A DNA stretch of 64,000 nucleotides, from NCBI GenBank assembly GCA_021442155.1, contig CM038220.1, positions 81,830,897 to 81,894,896 of the forward strand, in the 5' to 3' direction. The notes under the pieces were generated by a model. It saw nothing but the letters and a program-made list of their open reading frames with translations, was not told the origin of the DNA and searched no databases. Positions 23,531 through 34,316 of this stretch are shown in pieces. The stretch comes from Cymbidium sinense. Its lineage: Eukaryota > Streptophyta > Magnoliopsida > Asparagales > Orchidaceae. How positions within the stretch are numbered: the stretch's first letter is position 1; every line of letters starts with the position of its first letter. The position numbers and the translations under genes are program-made.

Positions 23531-24100
23531 CTTGGGAGAGCTCTTGGAGAGTGAATAATGGCATAATTCAATCAATTTAGTGCCTGTTTTCCTATGTGCT
23601 TAATGATGACTGAAAATCACAATTAATGGTGATGGGAAATGGTTGGAAGGTGATGGCTGATTAGTAACCTTGGATTCTCCCAAGTCTTCCTTTCTTTGTT
23701 GTGGTCATTTCCACTAAGTGCAAGAGGTGTGGAGAGGATTGAATGAGGGATTTTGCAAGATTGTGTGTTTTGCAAGATTGGAGTGAGGGAATCTCAATCA
23801 AATGGTAACTCAACAGGATGAGCGCTTGCGGTCACCACTCTTCTGACCCTATGAGGGTGGTCCCCTCACATGTGATCCTAGCCCCCAAAGCCTCACAAAA
23901 TGGATGAGGTGGGAAAAAAAATGGCTCGAGGCTATCCAAGGTCAAATCCATCCCGAAAGGAAATGTAAAGACATATTTCTATGCTGCCATTGAACTGAAT
24001 TGCACTGAACTAAACTGACTAAAACTGACTAAAAGAGTGCAATATTGAGAAACAAGTTTGAATCAGATTTTTGCATTGTTAATTTTTAAATTTTGATTTA
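23531..24100. other. Host sequence right of the hAT element, no gene seen
   Basis: Begins with the right target-site duplication CTTGGGAG (23531-23538). Contains a GC-richer stretch (about 23810-23960) and a short ACTGAACTGAATTGCACTGA-like repeat near 23990-24030. It is probably the continuation of the interrupted older repeat, but I could not align it firmly with other copies. Confidence 0.4.
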
Positions 24101-25556
24101 GAATTTGAACCCACACTCAACAACTTGAAAGTGTTAAGTTTGGCTCAAATGAATTTGGAGAGATTTTGAAATTGATTGTAAAGGAGACTTTTTGAATGTA
24201 AAATTGATTTTCAACAAATTTGTGTATGTTAAAAATGGGTTCAAATGTCTTTGGAGAGATTGATGCTTCCATAGGTTCATATTTGACTTTGATTTTTTGA
24301 GTTTGAGGACCCTTTATTTAATAAATTTGAGTATGTTAAAGTAAAGGGTCAATTGATTTTATTTTGATTTGTGATTTTGGAATTCAAATTTTGGTATGCT
24401 ATGTATGGTGTTTGAAAACAATTTTCTTCTTATTTTGCTTGTTTGTGAATCATGTGTGAATTTGAAAATGGGATCTTCACTTAGCAATTTTGGGTATGAT
24501 AAATGAAGAATCCAAATTTTTTGTTATTTTTGAAAAGAGGGTTCTTTTACTTAGCAAATTTGGGTATGCTAAATAAAGGATCCAAACATATTTTATTTTT
24601 GATGATTTTGAAAAGTTGATTCTTAGCAAATTTAAGTATGCTAAGGAAATCCAAATGTATTTTTATGTTTTGATTTTGAAATGAGGATTCTTTACTTAGC
24701 AAATTTAGGTATGCTAAATAAAGGATCCAAATGCATTTTGTGTTTGGATGATTTTGAAAAGAGGATTTTAGCAAATTTAAGTATGCTAAGGAAATCCAAA
24801 TGTGCTTTGTTTTGATGATTTTGAAAGAGGATTCTTACTAAATTTAAGTATGCTAAGGAAATCCAAATGTATTTTATGTTTTGATTTTAGAAAAGAGGAT
24901 TCTTTACTTAACAAATTTAGGAATGCTAAATAAAGGATCCAAATGTATTTTGTGTTTGGATGATTTTGAAAAGAGGATTCTTAGCAAATTTAAGTATGCT
25001 ACGGAAATCCAAATGTGTTTTATTTTGATGATTTTGAAAAGAGGATTATGAGCAAATTTAAGTATGCTAAGAAAATCTAAATGTATTTTTTGTTTTGATT
25101 TTTGAAAAGAGTATTCTTTACTTAGAAAATTTAGGTATGCTAAATAACAGATCCAAATGTGTTTTGTGTTGGATGATTTTGATTTTAAAAAGTGAATCTT
25201 CACTTAGCAAATTTAGCTATGCTAAATGAAAGATCCAAATGTTGTTTGAATTTTGATTTTTAAAAAGAGGATTCTTTACTTAGCAAATTTAGGTATGCAT
25301 GCTAAATAAAGGATCCATGTGTGTTTATGATTTTGATTTTAAAAGAGGATTTTCACTTAGCAAATTTGGGTATGCTAAATGAAAGATCCAAATGTGTTTC
25401 ATTTTGTGAGTTTGATTTTGAAAAGTGGATCTTCACTTAGCAAATTGGGCCAAATGAAAGATCCAAATGTTGTTTGATTTTTTGAAAAGAGGATTTTCAT
25501 TTAGCAAATTTGGGTATGCTAAATGAAAGATCCATATGTTGTTTGGATTTTGAAAA
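24100..25556. repeat. Tandem array of about 72-bp units with higher-order structure
   Basis: Units contain CTTAGCAAATTT.GGTATGCTAA followed by GGATCC or GAAATCC and a TTTTGATTTTGAAAAGAGGATT spacer. The TATGCTAA core recurs near 24565, 24636, 24709, 24780, 24847, 24922, 24991, 25060, 25133, 25217, 25290, 25368 and 25512. Type A (TATGCTAAATAAAGGATCC) alternates with type B (TATGCTAAGGAAATCC) as A-B-B between 24709 and 25133, a repeat of about 212 bp. The left 400 bp is more degenerate. Minus-strand open frames here are just translated repeats. Confidence 0.85.
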
Positions 25557-26065
25557 GATGATTGTTAATTTTGAAGGGATGATCATTGGTTTTGTTTTGA
25601 AAATGAAATCTTCATTCAAGAAATTGAATGAGGATATTCATTTGTGCTTTTGAAAACATGATTTTAAATTTTATTTTGAAAATAAAATCTTCATCAAAAT
25701 AAATTGAGTGAAGATGTGCATTTGTGCTTTTAGAAAACATGATTGTTGATTTTTTGTTTTTAAAGTGAAATCTCTATCAAAATAAATTGAGTGAAGATGT
25801 TCATTTATGCTTTTAGAAATTATGATTTCAAATTTTATTTTGAAAGTGAAATGTCCATCAAAATAAATTGAATAAGGATGTTCATTAGTGCTTTTGGAAA
25901 ATATGATTATTGATTTTATTTTTGAAAATGAAATCCTCATTCTTGAATGAGGAAGTTCATTTATGCTTTTGAAAAGAATGATTATTAATTTGATCTTTGA
26001 AAAGATCCTACATATAATAATCATGAAGATTATTAGATGAGGTTGATTTATGAAAAAAAATTGTG
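25557..26065. repeat. Tandem array of about 80-bp units
   Basis: About five to six units with GATGTTCATTTGTGCTTTTG and AAATCTTCATCAAAATAAAT motifs. The TGCTTTT core recurs near 25645, 25725, 25808, 25889 and 25963. It directly follows the 72-bp array and shares the TTTTGAAAA word, so the two may have a common origin. The minus-strand open frame at 25671-26072 is the translated repeat, not a gene. Confidence 0.8.
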
Positions 26066-26452
26066 TAAACATTTTATCATGTGTATTTTGAAAAAGTGCT
26101 TTCTGGAAATTGATATTTTTATAAATGATTTGTTATTATTATTTGGAATGAACCTCACCTTACCATAGAAATGGTAAGAAGGAAGTCTTTGGTTATTTAC
26201 TTTTTATTAAATTTTTATTTTCACCTATTGGAAAATCCAATTGGGGCTTTAAGACCTACATGGAGTGAGGTCCTAAAACTTAAAGGATGTTGGCTAGCTT
26301 AGCTTAAGGATGAAATAAACTAGGTGCCAATGGAAAATAAATATAGTATTTGATTTACACAAAGTATAAACCCACAATCGATACTTTGAGACAATGATCA
26401 TTTACCAAAGATGGAGAGAGGAACCCTCCCTAGCGGAGTAACCAAAAAAATC
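26066..26452. other. Unassigned AT-rich sequence, no gene seen
   Basis: Short stretch between the tandem arrays and the R2 tail. I see no coding potential and no clear repeat unit beyond short family-like words. It ends directly at TGTGGTGAG, the reversed tail of a family element. Confidence 0.4.
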
Positions 26453-26901
26453 TGTGGTGAGTTTTATTCTTATCTTCATCTATCTTTTGGAAAGGATAGA
26501 TGAAAACAAAATATATATCACTTGTTGGGACACCATGTAGATCCATGATGTTCTTATTAGGGTGATCAGTATGATATTAAGGAATAGTGTACTATCTTGA
26601 GAGCAGTCACTATCCTACGATGGACCTAATCACATCAATAAGGACTCCTAAGACTATGGATCTTCATATGTACAGATTCTTCCCCACTTTACATGAAAAG
26701 TAAAGTAGGGTTTATTTTAAACCAGGTTCGTTAAGTTCCCTATGGAGGCACGCCCTCATAGTTAATTACATCATAAGGAATAGATTTCAAAGATAGGACT
26801 ATCAATCAATTAGTTTATTTTTAGAAGATCAAGTGGGATTGATCAAAGGAGGGATTTATTATCAAAGCCAAAGTAAGATAAGTAGCGGATGTTTATGATA
26901 C
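26453..26901 (-). mobile_element. Tail fragment of R2, separated from its body by F2
   Basis: Starts TGTGGTGAG, the mirror of the TCACCACA end, and runs through the family tail (blocks with ACTTTACATGAAAAGTAAAG, TAGTTAATTACATC and GATCAAGTGGGATTGATCAA) to GATAC at 26897-26901. R2 resumes at the duplicated GATAC at 34317. The uninterrupted order is seen in R3 at about 47405-47425 (TGATACTAAGAAG). The five bases left of TGTGGTGAG (AAATC) do not match those right of the R2 head, so R2's own duplication is not recognisable. Confidence 0.75.
26897..26901. repeat. Target-site duplication GATAC, left of F2
   Basis: GATAC lies directly before TATTGACC at 26902 and recurs at 34317-34321 directly after TTTCACCACT. 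The unoccupied site, GATAC present once, is seen in R3 near 47407. Confidence 0.85.
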
Positions 26902-29900
26902 TATTGACCACATTTTTAGAATGAGCTCTCAACCCCTCCATCTTAGATATAAGACTCTTCTTAGATACTAAGAGTTCCTTAGTCTTAAGATACTTCTAGT
27001 GATTAGGTGACACTTAACCTAACCCTAGAGACTTAGAAGAGTTAGCCATAGGAATACGCTATGCCTTAGGGGTGTTAGAAAATTTTTTTTCTATAAAACC
27101 AAATCCTTACTCTCTTCTTTCAAGTCAAACTCCAAATCCAAATCACCTCAAATTCAAATCAACTTCAATTCCAAAACAAACCTTAAATCAATTCCAATGT
27201 ATTTTCTCAAATCATGAATCAATTCTAAATAATTGAATCTCATGATTAAATTCCAAATTCAAAATCTTTCTTAAGTCACTTTGATTCCATCTTATGGACT
27301 TCACCCAAATCAAATCCAAATCAACTCAAAGTCAAAAGATTTTTTTTCTCACAATTTATATTCTCATTCATATTCACAAATATAAATGAAATATAAATTC
27401 AAATAACCAAAACTAAATTCAAAACTCAAGTCCAAATCTAAAATGTTTCCAAAACCCTTTGATTTCACCTTATAGACTTAACAAATCAAATTCAAACCAC
27501 TTCAAATTCAAAGTACTTTTTTCATAACCCATTTATATCCTCATTTATATTCACAAATACAAATGAAATATAAATTCTAATAACCAAAATAAATTCAAAA
27601 TTTAAATCCAAATCCATTTCAAACTCAACCTAAACTCTTTCAACATAAATCCTTGAACTCCTTCAAATCAAAGTCAAATCAATTGAGTTCAAGAAATTTT
27701 CTCATAACTCATTTATATTCTCATTTATATTCAAATATAAATGAAATATAAATTCAAATATCAAAACCAAATTCAATACTCAAACCCAAATCTACCCTAA
27801 AACCAAACTCATGATTCAATCAATTCTTCAATCATCAAACCAAAACTAAATTCTAAACTCAAGTCAAACTCATGTTCATCCTTTGAACTTGAAATTGTCA
27901 AATGAATCAAAACCCATTTGACTCCAAATCACTTGTAAATAGATTTATATTTCAATCATAAGTCCATATGTGAGTTCAACCAAACTTGAATAAAGCCTTG
28001 ATCTAGTCAATTGACCTACTTAGGCTCACTTGACTTAAAGTGACCTAAAATATTTTTTTGAGCCAAATTCTAATCCTACCCAAATTGGATTGAACTAAGC
28101 CCACCTAAGCCTCACATTATGAGCACAACAATCATCATGAGATGATCAATCACTCAAATTGGGTCAAACCAAGTCAAACCTAAGGGTTGACCAAGTCAAC
28201 ACTTAGCCAAAATGAAACCTAAACTAACCAAAATCCACCATAGGCCAAATTGATTGAAACCATTGATCAAAACTAATTCATGATCGCGTTTGAACTTGAC
28301 CAAGTCATAATTTGAGCCTAACCAGCCCCAATTGGCCACTTGACCCAGTTGACCCAACTTGACCTAAAAGTCAAAATGTGTCAAATCTTGATCTAAGTCA
28401 AATTGATTGCAACCAATGGGTCAAATTCATTCTAAACCATTTATTGAACATGACCAAAGCCTCAATTGGCCAACTAGACCCAACCTAGCCTAATTGACCA
28501 TGAACCCAACTTGACCTAGAAGGTCAAATTGAACCAAAATCAAATCAAATCATAATTGATTGAAACCAAAAGCTTACAACATATTTCAAATGACCAAATA
28601 AACCAAAACCAACCCATGATCTAACGCAATTGGGTCAAATGGGTCAAATTGGTCAACTTGATCCATTTGACCTAAGTGAAATCAAATGAACCAAACCAAA
28701 TATAAATCAAATTGAACCAAACCAATGATGCCAACACATTTCGGTCATATGAACTTGACTTACCCTTGGTTTGACCCAATTTGACCAATTGGTCAACTTG
28801 AGTTGACCCATTTTGGCCTAAATGGGTCAACATGAACCAAATGATATCAATCGACTCCAAATTCTTTGAAATTTGGACCAAACTAATTTCAAACTAATCT
28901 AAATCTGCCCAAAGTGAAATTAAAGCCAAATGACCATTTCACCTCTAGGTCAAGGGGTAACCCATGGCCAATTCCACTTAGAATTTGATCATATCCTTTT
29001 CATGGCCACTTGGCACCCTCTTAGTAGACCAAGTGGACACTAATGAGTGTGGTGCACATGACCCAATGGATTTGGGTCAGCCAAACCCGACCACCCAATA
29101 TGAAAGTCTCCACTTGGGATCACTCCTCCACTCAAATGAGCACATGGAAGCTTCACCACTCCACTCCTCTACAAAATTGAATCATTTGAAGCTAAAAATG
29201 GCCTAACCAACTCACTTTATGGGATCAATTTGATCAAAATAGAAAAACACCTCTCGGCCATCTGATCCTTGTGGGGAGATATAATTTCACTTGAATTGAG
29301 ATCACTCACAATCAATTGAGCTTAGGAACTCATAGTAAGCTTCTTCAAGTTCCTCTAAGCTTCCTAAAGCACTTCCCATTTCTCCATTCTCTGGTTTCTT
29401 CAAGCCAAAAATAGGGGAGGTAGGAAGGATTTCCACTTTGCTCAATTCACCCATAGCTCAATTCCTCCCACAAGCACCTTGAGGACTCAATCAGCTCACC
29501 CAAGTCTTCATACAAGCTTCCAAGGCATGGGAGGGAGAAGCTAGACCAAAGCAAGCCTTGGGAGGAGTTTGGCCAATTAGAGGATCTACTCAACCTCAAG
29601 CCTTCAAACTTAGCAGGGGTTGGGAGTGCGGTGATAGCCTCGGGTGTGGTACTACTCAAAATCGAGTTTAGGCTAAATTTTCTTTGGTCCATTATGAAGG
29701 AAAGTGTGACCTTAAGTGAAGTTTCCCGTTAGATGTCTTGCTTATCTCTTCTTGATGGTGTGTGATCAATCCTTACTCAATCTGAGCACAATCTAGCTTC
29801 GGATCAAGCCTAAGGGGGAAGGCGTCGCCATCTCCAATAGACAAGGGCAGGGATGAATCATGGACCATCCATCTGATGTATTTTGGATGGACGGTCCTGA

Positions 29901-32900
29901 TTAAAACATGTGAGATCTGCTATTTAATCCCTTTAATACCACAGGTTTGATCTTGACCATCCAATCTTTGATCGGACGGTCTAAGGGAAAGTGCGTAGCA
30001 CCGCCGGCTGAGTGTGCAGCCGATGTGATAACTTAAATAACCAATCATCATGCACATGCATAGCGCATCATGATCCATGGCCAATGGGATTAGTTATATA
30101 ATTAGGCTATTTAATTATTCATCAAACTTTAAAATTACATAACTAAATGTAAAGAAATCATAAAAATACAAACTCAAATGCATTTTGAAGATATTTCAAA
30201 GGGGAATAATATAAATTAAGTTTAATTGATTTTGAATAGTAAATTTCATGCAATTTTGGTTTTATTGGGAATGTAATTATGTTAATTACTCCCTAATTAT
30301 TCCATTGATTAATTCCAAACTTCTGGTATGTTGGTGGGATGACTTCTGCCTCTCCTAATTTTTTGGGATTTATTAATGGTTTAATTAAGGGGATTGCTTG
30401 ATTCACTCATAATCACTATCTTAATTAATTAAATGATTAATTGACCTATTAAATAGTAATAAATTCATTAATAAAGTTTGTTAATTACCTTAGAACATTG
30501 AATGGACTTAGGGAATGAGATTATGAGTTCTCTCCCAAATCTTTTCCCTATGTTTATTTCATTTGGATAAAAATCTTATTAAGGTGCAAATTAATTAAAT
30601 AGTTTAATCACTTTATTAAATGGCTTAATCAATCAAAGTTTTAAAATCAATTCAATCTGAATTTAATCAATTCCTTCTTGGGTAGATGCTTAGGTGTTCA
30701 ATAACCTAAGTAGCTTAAGAAATCATATCTAACCCATGTGTGGGAAGGGTTATGAAAGTACTTAAATTAAACTATTTTGCTTAATTAATCATGAGCCAAA
30801 TGCATTGGCCCCTTTTCTTAGGTGCATTGCTGATTTAAATTCTTTGTGATTTTATGTCATTCATTGGCTCATAATTATTTGGTTAAATATGTTAAAGTGG
30901 TGTAGGTAAGGTAATTAATGGGTTAATGTACACCTTAACCTAAACAAAATATAAAATAAATCTAATGGTTCTAAAATTAAACTAAAACAACATACACATG
31001 TGGGAGATGGGTTAGGATTAGCAAACTTTCTCACATTTCTTAAATTCAAATCAAACTCAAAAACAAATCAAAATTTCCTTTAAACAATTTGATTCACTTT
31101 AAATGATCTTATTCCATAGTATTATCTTTAGGAATTAATTAAGGTGAATGAAATTATATGCTTACATTACTTAATTTTTTTTCCTAGCATGGTAAATATG
31201 TATGACATATGAAAATCATGCATTCATACCTTTTGAAAAATAAAAATTAAAATGAAATATTTTCTTTATGTCAAATTGCATGTTTTGGCTAAAGTAAGAA
31301 TATGAATGACTATTATCACTATTAAATCAAAAGTTATTTTCAAAACCTATACACCAAACATTACAAATGAAATGTATGCTACTTATAATTGTTTATAAGC
31401 TTGCATGTGAGTATAATATAAAGATGTGCATTATATGACTTTTCCTTGTTCACTTTTAACATAGTTTTGAATAGGATTTGTAAAGTGTATAGTTCCTTTG
31501 AAGAAGACAACACTTGCTTACATCCATTCCTATGTTATCATTTAAGAGGGCTTTCATATTTACACATGTAAATTTCATAACCAAACCAAATCGAACAAAC
31601 ATAAACATTTTGCATGATTCTTTTTTCATGCATTTCTTTTTGTACATGCACATGTATTTAAGAAAAGTGATATATTAGTCTGGACAGGGTTGTGAGGCTT
31701 TAAGTAGCCCCAAGTAGGCCTTGTATCTTACACCCCTAGTGTAGGAAAAATGGCACCGTACTCACTTACATCTTTAATACATGTAAATGTGCATATGAAT
31801 AATAGATAAAATAACCCCTTTTTTTTCTACTTAACAAAATCATGCATACATGAAACATTCCAAAATTTTCCTAAACAAACATCATTGAGGTGTGCTAAAT
31901 ATTTCCATTTGCATGTATAGATATGCTTAGGATCATTCAATATGCATGTTACACATGTTGGAAAGAAATAAAGTGTTATGTGTTTTGTGATAGTAATTCA
32001 CTTTACTTAATATTAAAATGCTTTTCTCTTTGAATAGGTTTGCTTAGAGAAAATCTAAACTTATGAATAATTAAAACTCATAATAAAATATTCACTAAAT
32101 AAAAATCACTAATGAATCTACCTTAGAAATTACTTAAGGTAGGGAGGAAAGAAAAGTTCTCTTCTCTTTTCTTCTCTTTACAACATAGTAATTAATTGTG
32201 GATTCATTAAAACCAAATCAAATCATAAAAATAAAATTAGCCAAATCAACTAAATCACATAAATGAAATCACCCTCTAAGTTAAACTCTGTATACTTAGA
32301 AAATTCTAACCTTAAAAACTAAGACATACCACACAAACCAATAAATTTAAGTCACCACTTCTAGTCTATGCTAGGGCCATGCATGGTTTGATGTTTGCTT
32401 TTTTATGATGTGATGTTTTATATCTAGATGTTAGGGTGTATGTGCATAGGCGAATGGTAGGATGATCTTAGTCTAACCATTATCTTCTAGAGATTGTACT
32501 TAAGGGTGTTGTAATAAAAATATAAATGCTTTTGTTGTGTAGGTTGCTTATACTTCTAAGCATAATCCAAAATAGGCCAGGTGGACTTGGTTACCCATGT
32601 TTGGGGTGCTAAGTCCAATTTATTCATATACATGCTTGGGATTGTGTGTGTTTATTAATCTCTATTAGATTTACTTTTCTCATTTTCATGTAATTCTATA
32701 ATTAGGATTTAGAATGATTGTTAGATTAGGATGAAAATTGGTCATAAGACTATGTATTATGTGCCATGTGAACCTTTGGAGCTACTTCTAACCAATTGAA
32801 GAAGAGAAGAAGAGCGAAAAAAAGAAAGAAGAAAGAAGAACAAATGAATGAAGAATGAAGACCCCATAACATGAATTCCTTCTTGATTATAATTAATTCA

Positions 32901-34316
32901 TTTGTAATTCAAGTTGTATAAGGGTGAGCTAGGCTACCCACATTTGCCTTTTGGGGTGGGGACTTCAAAAGGCCTCTATTCTTTTTAGCTTTATAAATTT
33001 GATGTTTGTTTAGCTTGTTAAGATGACATGTTTTCTGTTTCTTCCTTGCTTTGATGAATGGCCTAGATCTGATTAGGCTCTTAGAAAAATAAATTTTCTA
33101 TCAAACTAATCAACTCAAAATTAAAATTAACAACTCATAACTCATTTAAAGCCTAAGTTATAAAAGCAAAATAAAGATTTAGCAAGTTGGATGTTGTATG
33201 TTTTCACATCATGCATAAAAAACTCTTGTTATGGAGGGCTTCCACATGCTAGAGAACTTGGCTTGACCTTTGAGAGCCATTGTGGAAACACACCTCCTTT
33301 CTTGCTGATTTTGGCCCACAATCTAATTTCTTATGCATTAGGCATATGAATCCTATAAGCCTTTGTCAAATCAATAGTTCAAAATGAAAATAAAACATAA
33401 CAAAATTTGCATTAGATTTAAGTCATTAATCATGCCCTACATGATCTAGTCTCTTAAGGAGTGTGTTTAAGGCCAACTGCCTAGTTATCTTGCAAAAGCA
33501 TATGACTTGCCAACATGTATTTAAAGTTGTAAGAAGAGTTAGTTGGCGACCACTCCGAGATGATTGTAAGTCCAAACAATCGGGTGGTTTATCCTCTCTT
33601 GTAGAGGTAAATCATATACCCATTTTTCCTTAAATTTAAGTCGAGCTTTGGCCGCAAAGCCTAATTAGGTTGAGAGGTTGCTACTTCTTTTTGTGGGCAT
33701 AAATCCTTACCTCTTAGGCATTCCCATGATCTTGTGTCATTGAATTATAAGCCATAAATTTTAATAAAAATTCAACTCAAATAAATAAACCACTTAAATT
33801 TTAAAGATAAAAGCCCAACCATAGGATAGGATAGTTTGGGATGCTTACTTGGTTTCTATCCTAAGCATCTCCAACTTATCTATCTTTGGTTTAATAACTC
33901 CCTCCTCTTGATCAATCCCACTTGATCTTCTAAAATAAACCAATTGATTGATAGTCCTATCTTTGTAATCTTTGGAGACAATGATCATTTACCTTAATCA
34001 AGAGTATTCTAAGAAATCTCATTCCTTAGATGTAATTAACTATGGGGCTTACCTCCATAAGAACTTTAAAATAAATCATGTTTTACTTTTCCATGTAAAG
34101 TAGGGAAGAATCTACATTGCAATGAAGACCCATAATCTTTATGAGTCCTTATTGGTGATTGGGTAGAGTGGTGACTTCTATCTTTGAGATACACCTTCTC
34201 TAATGTCCCCATCACCCTAATAAGAATATATTGGATCTATGTGGTCTACAAGGCATATATTTTTATCTATCTTTTCAAAAGGATAAGATGAAGATGGGAT
34301 TATATATTTCACCACT
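26902..34316 (+). mobile_element. F2: 7.4-kb TG...CA element inserted into R2
   Basis: Starts TATTGACC (family TGTTGACC with one change) and ends TTTCACCACT (family TCACCACA with the last base changed), flanked by GATAC. It keeps the full family order: subrepeats near 27354, 27530 and 27708, TTGACC-rich tract (about 28000-28880), hairpin island (about 29800-30090), AT-rich section, purine tract (32797-32840), tail. No coding motif is seen. Being nested in R2 in the opposite orientation, it forms with it a long imperfect inverted repeat (F2 against 34317-40861). Confidence 0.8.
29800..30090 (+). promoter_or_regulatory. GC-richer hairpin island of F2
   Basis: Contains GGACCATCCAT...TGGATGGACGGTCC (about 29861-29899), an imperfect hairpin equivalent to that at 4812 in F1, then TTTGATCGGACGGTC and a GCACCGCCGGC stretch. 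It stands out in composition from the AT-rich element and keeps its position in all long copies (F1 4780-5035, R2 38050-38330, F4 51960-52180). Possibly the element's promoter or transcript start; inference only. Confidence 0.4.

Noticed and set aside
24100..26065. CRISPR-like array
   Set aside because: Units are contiguous tandem repeats without unique spacers, in a plant nuclear context.
24547..26072. Minus-strand open frames with repeating peptide motifs
   Set aside because: They are translations of the 72-bp and 80-bp tandem arrays; the repeats are at DNA level and unit lengths vary.
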